Of a stretch of 64,000 nt of DNA, positions 29,323 to 38,097 are shown piece by piece. Below the pieces are notes generated by a model. It was not told the origin of the DNA. It ran no database searches and was given only the letters and a program-made list of their open reading frames with translations. The stretch is from a virus. A program made the position numbers and the translations under genes. The DNA lies in IMG/VR virus record IMGVR_UViG_3300027749_003047, positions 1 through 64,000 of that record. One strand, written 5' to 3'. Numbering within the stretch: position 1 is the first letter of the stretch; each line of letters opens with the position of its first letter.

Positions 29323-29864
29323 TTGTCACGCCCTTGTATTATAGGATCTTTAGTAGGCCATTCTATATTGTAAGCCGGGTCATTCCATTTTATTACACCC
29401 TGATTATTTTCATTAACATAGTCGCCTTGATAAAATAGGCTGTAGTGAAAAATGCAATCTGTCAGTGCATAGTGCCCGTTAGCAAATCCCGGGGGTACCA
29501 GTACTTGGTCTCTGGTCTTTTCACTTATGATGTAAGATTCCCATTTGCCAAATGTATCGCTGTCTTGTCTTACATCAAGCACTACTAGATAGATATCGCC
29601 GACTAGAGCTTGAACCAGCTTCCAAGTTTTGTCATCATAGTGTAGTCCACGCAGTACACCTTGATATGATTTTGAAAATCTAGTATGAACTTGCACATCG
29701 TTTGGTAATATTTGGTTAACAGGGTGCGCAGTAGAATGATAGGTAGTAAATATCTCTCCCCTGTACTCTCTATAAACAGCAGGCGAGTACACAGGGACTT
29801 CTTTACCAAAGGTATTTAGATATGCTGTGTCTACTGTTTGCCAGTTACTGTCTTTGTAATTCAT
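29319..29864 (-). CDS. rfbC: dTDP-4-dehydrorhamnose 3,5-epimerase-like protein (RmlC family)
   Basis: 181-residue cupin of the RmlC family. YREYRGEIFTT, HTRFSKSYQGVLRGLHYD with the catalytic His, WKLVQALVGDIYLVVLDVR, TFGKWESYIISEKTR, VLVPPGFANGHYAL and IKWNDPAYNIEWP are all in family order and length. It epimerises C3 and/or C5 of a 4-keto NDP-sugar. No separate RmlA, RmlB or RmlD-like trio is complete here, so it may act on a host-derived keto-sugar or with the neighbouring SDRs. Confidence 0.92.
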   Translation of the reverse strand: MNYKDSNWQTVDTAYLNTFGKEVPVYSPAVYREYRGEIFTTYHSTAHPVNQILPNDVQVHTRFSKSYQGVLRGLHYDDKTWKLVQALVGDIYLVVLDVRQDSDTFGKWESYIISEKTRDQVLVPPGFANGHYALTDCIFHYSLFYQGDYVNENNQGVIKWNDPAYNIEWPTKDPIIQGRDK

Positions 29865-29872
29865 GGAAATAT

Positions 29873-31282
29873 TTATTCGTTGGTTCGTTGGTGCAGATAT
29901 TTTATTAATTCAATACTGCTAGGATCGTTCTTGTGTAGTGTCAACAACAGATTATGATTGTGTTCTAATATAGACTCCATCTGCCAATACCAATCATGCA
30001 GTTGGTCTTGAGTCATAGCACATAGTCTGGCAATTTCTTTATAGATCATATGTACACGACGACCTTCGTCAGATTCAATATCGTAGCTTTCGTCTATAAA
30101 CGGACTAAAGGTTTTGAATCCCAAACTTCTTAACAAAGCTAATGCGCCTGGATATGCTACAAATAAAAACGGTTGGAAATTTGCAATTGGCTTAAACACT
30201 TTTTCAGTAAGTGACTTGTGCTCTCCGTGTACAAAAGTTTCTGTGCAGATATAGAAATAACTGTCAGCATGTGGCTTGGCATCTTTGTCAGTCCATGCGC
30301 TTACTAGCTCATGACGATTGTCTCTTTCACTTTGTAGGACATGCGGCGTTGAATTGCATAGCTCTTTTACTGTGTCAGTGTTTATGTCAAACTGATAAAG
30401 ATTCCTATAATAATCTAGCATACGATCATTAACTTGTAGTTTAGTCAAGCAAGACCAATCTCCCTGACTTAATAATCCATCTGTGGCCATCTTATACAGC
30501 AGAGCCAGTCTATGATTTCGAGAGTTTCTAATTTTAAATAAGAAATGATTTGGTCTTTTAAAATATCTGCTGTTTCTAAATTGCTCAACGCTCAGACGGA
30601 AGCTAGGGTTCTCAAAGTAAAACATAGATGCTTCGCTCATTACATAGCACCAGTTGTGTACTTCTAGTCTACGTTCGTCGGGTCTAAACCATGATTCGTA
30701 TACTTCTCGACCATTGAACGTGTTAAACGCTAGGATAACTTGTTCCTTAGGTATTCCGCTGTATCTAAGAACTTCATGTAAATTTATATAAGTTTCTTTT
30801 TCTATAAAGTTCTCTTGTCCATAATCTATGAATATGATAGCTCTTCTTGATTGTGCATCTTGTAAGGCTTCTTCACTCATGTGTTTCCAAAAGTATTCGC
30901 CATTTAGTTTGTTGCCTGGCCTTAAATTAACTCCTACAAATTCATGCAGATGCGGCCCTAGTTTTATAGGGTAGATATATCGATTGACCTGATGCTTGCC
31001 AAGGTACAAAGAGTTTTCAATTATTTGTACCTTATTAGAGTATACTCCCCTATCAAGATGCGAGCCGTTGTGTCTAATACTGTTTGGCCAATCACCGAAT
31101 TTTTTATTAAAGACAGATCGTGTTACATCACTGGCACCTGGATCTGTAAAACAATTTTCTCTGTCTTTGTTTGAATATTGACTGTTAAAGTAATTTAAGA
31201 TAGCGTATTCTGGCATCAATGCATTTGGCAAGATGTAGTTAGGAAATACGTAGTCGTAGAAAAAATGCAATTGATATTTCAT
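29873..31282 (-). CDS. Putative glycosyltransferase (phage sugar-cassette family), copy 2
   Basis: 469 residues, paralogous to 27350-28708 over the C-terminal half: ICTETFVHGEHKSLTEKV, IANFQPFLFVAYPGAL, SLGFKTFSPFIDESYDIE, followed by a helical tail. The N-terminus starts with MKYQLHFFYDYVFPNYILP, rich in aromatics. Glycosyltransferase assignment rests on the context and the EK...QPFLFV block, so it is moderate only. ATGA overlap with the radical SAM gene upstream. Confidence 0.6.
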   Translation of the reverse strand: MKYQLHFFYDYVFPNYILPNALMPEYAILNYFNSQYSNKDRENCFTDPGASDVTRSVFNKKFGDWPNSIRHNGSHLDRGVYSNKVQIIENSLYLGKHQVNRYIYPIKLGPHLHEFVGVNLRPGNKLNGEYFWKHMSEEALQDAQSRRAIIFIDYGQENFIEKETYINLHEVLRYSGIPKEQVILAFNTFNGREVYESWFRPDERRLEVHNWCYVMSEASMFYFENPSFRLSVEQFRNSRYFKRPNHFLFKIRNSRNHRLALLYKMATDGLLSQGDWSCLTKLQVNDRMLDYYRNLYQFDINTDTVKELCNSTPHVLQSERDNRHELVSAWTDKDAKPHADSYFYICTETFVHGEHKSLTEKVFKPIANFQPFLFVAYPGALALLRSLGFKTFSPFIDESYDIESDEGRRVHMIYKEIARLCAMTQDQLHDWYWQMESILEHNHNLLLTLHKNDPSSIELIKYLHQRTNE

Positions 31283-32640
31283 AGCTGTTGACAGTAATTG
31301 TAAAATTTTACCATCTCGGGAAATGTAGCCGAGAAGTTTGTGCCACGTCTGCGATCATGCTCGTCAACAAACGCTACAAAGTCTTTTTGATTCTTTACAG
31401 TATCTGGTTCATCGTGTGATTGAAATATTTCGTATATTCGTTTCATACGTTCGACTTCAAGACGATCAAATCCTTGGTATGTTTCTGTTGCAGTGCCTTC
31501 TGCATAAGACTGCACAAAGTCCACATGCTCTTTGATTGTTGTGGCAAAGTCCTTTGTTAGAATAAAGATTGACTGATGTGGAGGCCACCGCAGATACGGT
31601 ATGTCTAATAGTACAGCAGTTTGCTTATATTCTGGTTTGTAATATTGTGTTTTGAGTCTCAATACATCTTGCAAGAATTTGGTATAGCTGGGAACGCTTA
31701 GGGCATTGTAGGTGCTCATGATTGTAAACCCTACACTTGGTACTTCTTTTAGCACACGTTCAATATTATCGATCCATTGAGCATAGTCCATACCATTGCG
31801 TATATACTCTGCCTGAGCGCCATATGCCTCTGCACTAGTAAAGATTTTGAATCTTTTTACTTTGCCTTCCAACAGTTTAATCTTTTCAATAAACTTATCT
31901 AGTATGTCACTCGGTGGACACATGTTGGCATTAATACTAAAGTCCAAGTTTGGATTGGGATTAGCAATTATGTAATCTAGAATCTTAAATGTATTTTTGT
32001 TCAGTAAAGGTTCACCGCCAGTGATACGAAAATGCTCTAGCTCACGATAAGCAGTAGGCCACCATTCCCAAAATGCATCAACATAGGGATTGTCGTCCTT
32101 GTGTGGTATGGGCATCTGATCTGTTTGTTTCAGCCACTCCAGGTTGTTGAACTTGCCCGATGTGGGATATGGTCCAAACTTTTCAATTTCTTCCATCCAA
32201 CGTGAGCTGACATTGGGCGCACAATAACTGCATTTAAAATTACACACATTACCAAAGCTAACTTCTACGTAGCTGGGTACAACATCATGGTCCCAGGGTT
32301 TACTGGCTATGTCTTGAATATGAGGTGCCGCCCACTTGTCGGCACTTTTAAAAATTCTATCACTTAGTGAGTTACTGTTGTCTTCAACACGCCAGCAGTA
32401 GTCACACTCTGCCGGACGTTCGCCACTCAGCATCATCTTACGTTGTAGTTTTTTAAACTTGGTATTGTGTAACGCTGATGGATTGGCTGACAGTTCTTCT
32501 AACGGTATCTTGTGAGGTGCCGGATGATGGCAACTATGGTTATGCCCAGTTTGGAGATGAAGCGTTACCTGCTTCCACTTAGCGGCACAAAATGATGGAC
32601 TGACACTATTAAGTTCATCTCTAAACTTGTTTATGTCCAT
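31279..32640 (-). CDS. Radical SAM protein with twitch-like domain
   Basis: 453 residues. The [4Fe-4S] motif is CNFKCSYC in SFGNVCNFKCSYCAPN (about residues 131-146), followed by the GGEP motif in FRITGGEPLLN. Further cysteines lie N-terminal (FCAAKW, SCHH, ECDYCW), as in twitch/SPASM-like enzymes of viral and marine genomes, and could bind an auxiliary cluster. Substrate unknown; a peptide or sugar substrate is possible. It sits between a T4-like hypothetical and the glycosyltransferase-like genes, overlapping both. Confidence 0.85.
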   Translation of the reverse strand: MDINKFRDELNSVSPSFCAAKWKQVTLHLQTGHNHSCHHPAPHKIPLEELSANPSALHNTKFKKLQRKMMLSGERPAECDYCWRVEDNSNSLSDRIFKSADKWAAPHIQDIASKPWDHDVVPSYVEVSFGNVCNFKCSYCAPNVSSRWMEEIEKFGPYPTSGKFNNLEWLKQTDQMPIPHKDDNPYVDAFWEWWPTAYRELEHFRITGGEPLLNKNTFKILDYIIANPNPNLDFSINANMCPPSDILDKFIEKIKLLEGKVKRFKIFTSAEAYGAQAEYIRNGMDYAQWIDNIERVLKEVPSVGFTIMSTYNALSVPSYTKFLQDVLRLKTQYYKPEYKQTAVLLDIPYLRWPPHQSIFILTKDFATTIKEHVDFVQSYAEGTATETYQGFDRLEVERMKRIYEIFQSHDEPDTVKNQKDFVAFVDEHDRRRGTNFSATFPEMVKFYNYCQQL

Positions 32641-33467
32641 AGACTCTGACGGATTTTGATAAGGCGAATCATCATAGCTTCGTCTTCTGCTTCATAAGCC
32701 TTTTCAATCTTTTGAAGTAGCTTGTGAGCCTTGTCGCTGGCTTTTTTAAGTGTAGGATCTTTCTCACCGCTGAAACTCAGTCGGCCACCGTTGGCCAAAC
32801 GACTGGCTTCGCATGCCGCAGTCCAGCCACTTGCTTCGTATGGGTCAGGACGATTGCGATATGTAACAGTCCACCAAGTGTAAAGCTCGATGATTTCTTT
32901 AGCGGATTTGGCTTGATAGGTGGGCTCGCCGAATCCTTTGTCCCCAGGAGTAGCACCCATGTCTTCACCAACGACAAGCTCGCTAGCCCATTTGAGATAT
33001 TCCATACCTGCTTCGGCATTGCGCCATGTACGCAAACGTAGCCAGCCACTGCGCCACCAAGGCACATCAAATTTGGTTTTGGCTTCATCACTCCACATGC
33101 AGTGATGCCATGCTTGTTCTATTTCAACAAAGTCCACAAGCTCATTGAACATACAAGGAAGAAAGCGATTGCCAACATCACTCCAGTTACCCGGTTGTAT
33201 GTCTCGAGGATGTGCGGTAAGAGCATGGCTGTAACTAACCCAGCGATTGTTAATATAATAGCGTATGTCATTTAGTCGATCCGGAATATAATAAACAAAT
33301 TTTTGAAGGTGATCTAATCCTTCTTCGGCAATCCACCAACGAACAGGATGTGCTGACTTGGCTTTTTCAGTCCACTCATCCCAGCCTTCACTGGTTTGGG
33401 CTCCTGGTTTTGGTGTGCCACGTAACCAGTCTGCAAATTTCGAACATGTCCAATAGTGTGATCTCAT
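32631..33467 (-). CDS. Conserved T4-like phage protein, unknown function
   Basis: 278 residues, Trp- and Tyr-rich: MRSHYWTCSKFADWLRGTPK, RWWIAEEGLDHLQKFVYY, YINNRWVSYSHALTAHPRD, and FLPCMFNELVDFVEIEQAW. I recognise the family as a frequent hypothetical protein of T4-like aquatic phages. No motif reveals an activity. Mostly helical with a Lys/Glu-rich C-terminus. Overlaps the gene on each side by 4-10 nt. Confidence 0.75.
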   Translation of the reverse strand: MRSHYWTCSKFADWLRGTPKPGAQTSEGWDEWTEKAKSAHPVRWWIAEEGLDHLQKFVYYIPDRLNDIRYYINNRWVSYSHALTAHPRDIQPGNWSDVGNRFLPCMFNELVDFVEIEQAWHHCMWSDEAKTKFDVPWWRSGWLRLRTWRNAEAGMEYLKWASELVVGEDMGATPGDKGFGEPTYQAKSAKEIIELYTWWTVTYRNRPDPYEASGWTAACEASRLANGGRLSFSGEKDPTLKKASDKAHKLLQKIEKAYEAEDEAMMIRLIKIRQSLWT

Positions 33468-33721
33468 ATAATTTCCTTGTGTAATGCTGGTGTTGATAGT
33501 GTGTCATTTTCATTACATGCTACAGGTTTACCACTTACACCTAAAAAAGTAGTACCCCAGGTCTTACCTGCATGTTCAAACTCTACATACACCTGTCCAT
33601 AAGCACAGAATCTGCGTGTATGAACATCTTCCTCAATACTTAGCAGGTTGCGGAATGGCCACAAGGCCATAATGAGTATCGTTAATATAACAAACAGTAC
33701 AGTGTTCTTAAATCTTTTCAC
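33464..33721 (-). CDS. Small membrane-anchored periplasmic protein
   Basis: 85 residues. One N-terminal hydrophobic helix (about 8-28, after MKRFKN) acts as signal anchor, followed by a short domain with YVEFEHAGKTWGTTFLG and two cysteines (39 and 69) that could form a disulfide in the periplasm. Function unknown. Overlaps the ligase gene by 14 nt and the next gene by 4 nt. Confidence 0.6.
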   Translation of the reverse strand: MKRFKNTVLFVILTILIMALWPFRNLLSIEEDVHTRRFCAYGQVYVEFEHAGKTWGTTFLGVSGKPVACNENDTLSTPALHKEII

Positions 33722-35033
33722 CCGCTTCGAATCCTCTAAATTTTAAGAATCTAGGAAATCTCAACGAATAAGTACCGTCTTGATTTTGCGTTACAGCGTC
33801 TGCCCTTACTTCAACAACAGTTCCGACAACATGATCGCGGCCACTCCAATAACTATCGCGGTCGCTGTCGCTGAAACCACTGCCCACGTTAACTTTAATA
33901 CTTTTTCCATCATCTTCTCCTTCGCAAACTAATGCACCTAATTTACCTACGTTACGACCTGTACCTTCTTCTGTGGCAACCACAGTAAGACTAACTTCAA
34001 TGAATGGCTTGAGCTTCAACCATGCAACACTGCGTTTACACTCATATCCAGCGGCAGGATCCTTAAGCATGATGCCTTCGTATCCGCCTGCAATCGCTTT
34101 TGCATTGATCTCTTTGTAGCGAACTTGTCCTGCTTCAGTGTCCAAATCAACAAGCTCATTGGCCACATAAGTCACATTGGGCATCATGTCTTGATTTTGT
34201 TCAACCCAAAATTTGACCATGCTACTTCGAGTAGTTTGATCCTTGTTGTAAATGCCTTTTTCAAAATCTTCCAATGGCACCACATCAAACAGGTTAAGCA
34301 CAGCATCACCCGCTTCTACATTGTCCTTGCGATGTACTTGCTTCATCAAGTCTTGGAAACTGCTGGACATAATTTCTCCATCCAGTACAATGTCCATACT
34401 CTTGCTGGCGCCTTTGAGTTGAATCACGTTTGAAATCTGTTGTGCTATGTGAGGAAAGTTAGCAAGTTCTTTACCATTGCGACTGAACATATCCACCCGA
34501 CCGTCACTACGTACAATAGTAATAACTCTAACTCCGTCGAGTTTAACTTCAATAAGTTTTTTGCCCGATACCTTCGACTCATGATTAGCACTATCATGAG
34601 CAAGCTGACAACCGAATACAGGAATAGCATAGTCAGCATACTTCTTCTCCACTACTTTGTTAATTGTTTTTTCGCTTACACCACAGCGCAAGTCTTTGAT
34701 TAAAATCCTACGATACCAACCATTCCATTCTGCTTTGGTTGCTGACTTCATCATGGCGGCAATCATATCACGTGCTGTATTACCAGTAACTTGACGTGTA
34801 ACAAAACCAGTAAGAGCGAGAGTAAAACTGTCCCAAGGTAAGCCAGCACCATCCGCATCTGTTTTCTCAGGTATCTGTTTGAGTCCAAAAGTGATCATTG
34901 GATCTAGCGCAAGACGACAACCTTCAAAGAATTCTTTATTGCCTTCTTCAGCTATGGCTAGGATTATGGCTTCTTTGTTTAAACGGCTTGGATGGGTTTC
35001 TAGGGCCCAAATGTGACTGGCACAAACGCTCAT
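33708..35033 (-). CDS. ATP-dependent DNA ligase (T4 gp30-like)
   Basis: 441 residues. N-terminal helical domain, then nucleotidyltransferase motif I IEVKLDGVRV with the adenylated Lys164, VDMFSRNGKEL (motif III region), IVLDGEIMSS (motif III/IIIa), YEGIMLKDP (motif IV) and VAWLKLKPF (motif V). A C-terminal OB domain follows (VVATEEGTGRNVGKLGALVC, VGTVVEVRADAV). The order and length fit T4 gp30-type ligases that seal nicks in replicating phage DNA. It is the first gene after the perfect sigma70 promoter at 35067-35095, so it should be an early gene. Confidence 0.95.
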   Translation of the reverse strand: MSVCASHIWALETHPSRLNKEAIILAIAEEGNKEFFEGCRLALDPMITFGLKQIPEKTDADGAGLPWDSFTLALTGFVTRQVTGNTARDMIAAMMKSATKAEWNGWYRRILIKDLRCGVSEKTINKVVEKKYADYAIPVFGCQLAHDSANHESKVSGKKLIEVKLDGVRVITIVRSDGRVDMFSRNGKELANFPHIAQQISNVIQLKGASKSMDIVLDGEIMSSSFQDLMKQVHRKDNVEAGDAVLNLFDVVPLEDFEKGIYNKDQTTRSSMVKFWVEQNQDMMPNVTYVANELVDLDTEAGQVRYKEINAKAIAGGYEGIMLKDPAAGYECKRSVAWLKLKPFIEVSLTVVATEEGTGRNVGKLGALVCEGEDDGKSIKVNVGSGFSDSDRDSYWSGRDHVVGTVVEVRADAVTQNQDGTYSLRFPRFLKFRGFEAGEKI

Positions 35034-35066
35034 GTTTGACTCCTATAAGTTGCTGTATAAGTTTAT

Positions 35067-35095
35067 ATTATACAGCCTAACTGCTAGTATGTCAA
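35067..35095 (-). promoter_or_regulatory. Perfect sigma70 consensus promoter (ligase operon)
   Basis: TTGACA (35095-35090), 17 nt, TATAAT (35072-35067). The -35 lies inside the end of the upstream gene. It probably drives ligase and the long co-directional run of overlapping genes down to 23.5 kb. Confidence 0.92.
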
Positions 35096-35809
35096 GTGGT
35101 TTGTGGTCTTAAATGGCTTGCCGTAATAGGCATTTTCCAATTGGCGCAAGATCAAATTACGCATTCTGCGTATAATTGGATGATTGTGATTCCAATCAAA
35201 TGACTTCAAATAATCATTCCAAGTTGAATTTTTATGTCTACGGCATTGATTTGAATCTAGGTATCGTCCAATTGTTGTAGGATCGTATCCAAATCGATCA
35301 ATCAATTCACAGGCACAATTGAACGCATGTGCGCCCATTTCGTCTCTGTCACCATAGTACTCTTGCTTTTTACGATCAGTAGCATAATAGGCAGTGCTTT
35401 CGTATCCGGGAATGTTTTTAAAGTTACGGGCACGGAATTGGCGCTGATGTACAATTTCATGCAGTACTACATCAGCAAATCGGATAGCCATACGTTTAAA
35501 ACGATGATTGGTTAATCGTAACTTTCGATCGTTTGGATTGTAGTTGAAATTGACTTCAATCGCAGGCTTGCCTTTGTGATCCAAATCGCTGTAGTAAACT
35601 CCGCCCATGAATACAAATCCAGGTGTAGTAGGAGCATACAAACACTTTTTGAGTTTAACAGGCAGGTGCGCCTTAATGTGGCGAATAATGCGTTTTTGGA
35701 TTTGACTGGGAGATAGCTCTTTGCCCACTATTTCGCTGTTGAGCGAATAGAACATAGAGTACAGATTACTGCGGGTTAATTCCGACCAATCGAATGGTAG
35801 TTGGGCCAT
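35084..35809 (-). CDS. HExxH putative zinc metallopeptidase
   Basis: 241 residues. The zinc motif HEIVH (117-121) lies in VVLHEIVHQRQF. A downstream acidic/aromatic block DEMGAHAFNCACELIDRFG (about 157-175) may supply the third ligand. The N-terminal half is basic with KRIIRHIKAHLP. The same HExxH plus DExxA(H/Y)AF layout recurs in the 44325-44987 protein, so the two are distant paralogues. An exact late promoter precedes it at 35830-35837, which separates it from the ClpP operon and suggests a late task such as processing virion proteins (inference). Confidence 0.78.
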   Translation of the reverse strand: MAQLPFDWSELTRSNLYSMFYSLNSEIVGKELSPSQIQKRIIRHIKAHLPVKLKKCLYAPTTPGFVFMGGVYYSDLDHKGKPAIEVNFNYNPNDRKLRLTNHRFKRMAIRFADVVLHEIVHQRQFRARNFKNIPGYESTAYYATDRKKQEYYGDRDEMGAHAFNCACELIDRFGYDPTTIGRYLDSNQCRRHKNSTWNDYLKSFDWNHNHPIIRRMRNLILRQLENAYYGKPFKTTNHLTY

Positions 35810-35829
35810 AGTAAACTCCTAGACATAGC

Positions 35830-35837
35830 TATTTATA
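35830..35837 (-). promoter_or_regulatory. T4-type late promoter TATAAATA
   Basis: Exact TATAAATA on the minus strand, 20 nt before the ATG at 35809, the same spacing as at 16398 and 56114. Confidence 0.85.
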
Positions 35838-35868
35838 GTTTACTACAGCAACCAATTATATACGCACT

Positions 35869-36459
35869 TTATGGGCGTTTTGTTATGATCTCGTCAATTA
35901 ATCCAAAATCTAGTGCTTCTTGCGCACTCATAAAGTTATCACGTTCCATAGCAGAGTGGAACTGCTCAAACGTCTTGCCCTTGCTGTTATGGTCTACATA
36001 AATTTGGGTCAAGTTCTTTTTCATTTTAATGATTTCGTTTACTTGGATTTCCATGTCTGTAGCTTGTCCACCTGCACCACCGCTTGGCTGGTGAATCATG
36101 TGGCGAGCGTTTGGAAGCATTTTGCGTTTGCCAGGAGCCCCAGCAGTAGCGAGCAAGGAACCCATACTGCAAGCCTGACCCATAACGACGGTACAGACGT
36201 CTGGTTTAATAAATTGCATTGTGTCATAGATAGCCATGCCGGCAGTAACCACACCCCCAGGACTATTGATGAAAAAAGTAATGTCTTCATTTCCTTGACT
36301 TTCTAAAAATAGTAGCTGTGCTACCAGCAAACTTGCCGAATGTTCATTAACATCTGTGTCCAGCATAACAATACGGTCCTTGAGCAAGCGACTGTAAATA
36401 TCATAACTACGTTCTCCACGAGCTTCTTGCTCGATCACCATTGGTACTAGGTTTGGCAT
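35869..36459 (-). CDS. clpP: ClpP-type serine protease
   Basis: 196 residues, essentially a complete Clp[15 protein letters not shown] near the N-terminus, [19 protein letters not shown] oxyanion region, [10 protein letters not shown] with Ser98, HMIHQPSGG with His123, and [11 protein letters not shown] with Asp174 complete the triad. Bacterial ClpP forms a tetradecamer fed by ClpX or ClpA. No phage ATPase partner is in the window, so it may use host Clp ATPases. It is the last gene of the operon from the promoter at 39669-39697. Confidence 0.94.
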   Translation of the reverse strand: MPNLVPMVIEQEARGERSYDIYSRLLKDRIVMLDTDVNEHSASLLVAQLLFLESQGNEDITFFINSPGGVVTAGMAIYDTMQFIKPDVCTVVMGQACSMGSLLATAGAPGKRKMLPNARHMIHQPSGGAGGQATDMEIQVNEIIKMKKNLTQIYVDHNSKGKTFEQFHSAMERDNFMSAQEALDFGLIDEIITKRP

Positions 36460-36461
36460 TT

Positions 36462-36989
36462 TTATCCTTTAAGATGCTTCATTACGTTTTCTGGGCTTGA
36501 TACGCCGTAGGGATCTGGATCAGTGTCGCTAGCTTCGGGTTCGATGAACATGTGCTGTACTTGCCCATTATCGATGATGGCCGCATAACGGCGACTGCGT
36601 TTTCCAAAACCAATTGCACTCATATCTATCAACATGCCCATACCTTCTGTAAACACTCCTGCTCCGTCTGGAATAGGATGTACATTTTGAATGTTCAAAC
36701 TACGAGCCCACTCGTTCATAACGAACGCATCATTAACACTGACACAATAGATATCATCAATACCTTGTGCTCTAAAGTCTTCATACTGCTCTTCAAAGCC
36801 GGGTAGTTGGTATGTTGAACAAGTTGGGGTAAATGCTCCCGGCAAGCTGAATACCACTACTCGCTTGTTGTCAAACAGCTCTGCTGTAGTCTTGAATACA
36901 AATTCTCCACCGATTGGGCAACCACCGCCCTCGGGTGCTAGATCGCCTTGGCGAAATGCAAATGTTACATTTGGTACTAGTTGTGTCAT
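36462..36989 (-). CDS. Peroxiredoxin (Prx5/AhpC-TSA type)
   Basis: 175 residues of the thioredoxin-fold peroxiredoxin family. The active site is [20 protein letters not shown] with peroxidatic Cys57, in the PxxxTxxC motif. Cys24 and Cys82 are further cysteines, but no classic C-terminal resolving Cys is obvious, so it could be a 1-Cys enzyme or use glutathione/glutaredoxin. It reduces H2O2 and organic peroxides in the cytosol. The start overlaps the upstream MazG-like stop (ATGA). With SOD and the haem peroxidase it forms a set of ROS-handling genes. Confidence 0.93.
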   Translation of the reverse strand: MTQLVPNVTFAFRQGDLAPEGGGCPIGGEFVFKTTAELFDNKRVVVFSLPGAFTPTCSTYQLPGFEEQYEDFRAQGIDDIYCVSVNDAFVMNEWARSLNIQNVHPIPDGAGVFTEGMGMLIDMSAIGFGKRSRRYAAIIDNGQVQHMFIEPEASDTDPDPYGVSSPENVMKHLKG

Positions 36990-37363
36990 AATTGTTCCTT
37001 AATAAATTGTTTTAATTCTGGCGGAGTCCAGCCAATTGGCTTTAGAACCTTGCCGTCTTCACGCTTGCGCACCTTGCCTGTTTCGTGATCGATCTTGGCA
37101 AAGTTAGTGCGCATAACTTCTTTCCATGCACCCTCGGCATCGCTACCTGTACTATGAATGGCACCGATAGTGACTACTAGAATATCTATAAGTGCATCTA
37201 ACGTTTCTAACTGATTATTGTTGTTGACAGCTTCCCAAAGCTCTTTGTATTCTTCTTCAATGAGTCTGAGATACATTGCAAACTGATCTCGATTAAACTC
37301 ACCACCTGCGACTTGATCACAGGCTTTCATAAACTTTTCTTGATCTCTAAATGGATTGGTCAT
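36986..37363 (-). CDS. MazG-like nucleotide pyrophosphohydrolase
   Basis: 125 residues, all-helical. LIEEEYKELWEAVNNN and LDALIDILVVTIGAIHSTG give the ExxE...D/ExxD metal-binding pattern of MazG/NTP-PPases. DGKVLKPIGWTPPEL at the C-terminus is typical of the phage branch. It probably hydrolyses non-canonical or alarmone-like nucleotides. Overlaps both neighbours by 4 nt. Confidence 0.85.
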   Translation of the reverse strand: MTNPFRDQEKFMKACDQVAGGEFNRDQFAMYLRLIEEEYKELWEAVNNNNQLETLDALIDILVVTIGAIHSTGSDAEGAWKEVMRTNFAKIDHETGKVRKREDGKVLKPIGWTPPELKQFIKEQL

Positions 37364-37647
37364 TCTGCTGGCTCGTATGTTTGTTCAAAGATGTCTGGCT
37401 TGCAAGCATAGAACTCGCCCTGCACACCTTTGATAATCCAATCCCCTTCTGTGGCAATGTGTTTCACAGTCAAATGAACACCATCTTCCAATGTTCCAAT
37501 TTCTGCTTCTGCTAGTGCGCTAGGATGACGATCCTTGCTCACATTACCCAATGCTGTGCCACAAAAAGATTTGACAGCAATCATTCCCTGTTCATCATAG
37601 ATAAATCGAACTGCTTCGATCACTACGGGTTTTTTTCTAAATTTCAT
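37360..37647 (-). CDS. Conserved phage protein (KPVVIEAV / GDWIIKG family)
   Basis: 95 residues. Starts KFRKKPVVIEAVRF and ends EGDWIIKGVQGEFYACKPDIFEQTYE, the two hallmarks of a very common small phage protein of unknown function. Central ALAEAEIGTLEDGVHLT is variable. Overlaps neighbours by 4 nt. Confidence 0.82.
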   Translation of the reverse strand: MKFRKKPVVIEAVRFIYDEQGMIAVKSFCGTALGNVSKDRHPSALAEAEIGTLEDGVHLTVKHIATEGDWIIKGVQGEFYACKPDIFEQTYEPAE

Positions 37648-38096
37648 TCTGTTTCCTGGTGTAATTGGCTTTGATATAACTCCAGCTGATCTATAAGATT
37701 TTGAACACCTTGATAGTTCATAGTAAGTGTGGTATAACCCATTTTTAGAGATACACGGTTGTCAGAGGTATGCCCAATTTCGTAGTATGTAGTTGGATCC
37801 TTTTCTTTAGGAGCAGGCGGTTCAACTGGTGCTACGGCTCGAGGAGCAGGAAACGGTACTACATTTTTTGGCATTTTATTTTTCTTAAACAAATCAAACA
37901 TGGTATTTTCTTTCATATTGAGCCAGCGAGCCAGCGGATTACAAACCAACGGTAATGCAATTATACATAACCATGCTAACTGTGTCAATGGAAACAAATC
38001 TGTTTTGAGCACAAAGAGATCTAGCATGCCAATGATGAAGTAAACAGCACTCCACCAAAACAACCAATACCCGCCTGAGCGTTCAAACAACTTCAT
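37644..38096 (-). CDS. Membrane-anchored phage protein with C-terminal phage domain
   Basis: 150 residues. Two hydrophobic helices (about 9-30 and 36-55), then a Pro/Ala/Lys linker (VVPFPAPRAVAPVEPPAPK), then TYYEIGHTSDNRVSLKMGY and LTMNYQGVQNLIDQLE. The C-terminal block is a recognisable stand-alone protein in related phages, so this may be a fusion, or translation may also start internally near MFDLFKKNK (residue 66). Function unknown. Confidence 0.65.
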   Translation of the reverse strand: MKLFERSGGYWLFWWSAVYFIIGMLDLFVLKTDLFPLTQLAWLCIIALPLVCNPLARWLNMKENTMFDLFKKNKMPKNVVPFPAPRAVAPVEPPAPKEKDPTTYYEIGHTSDNRVSLKMGYTTLTMNYQGVQNLIDQLELYQSQLHQETE

Positions 38097-38097
38097 A

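Noticed and set aside
29870-29877. AATAAATA near the RmlC gene start as a late promoter
   Set aside because: Only 6 nt from the ATG and inside the end of the upstream coding region.
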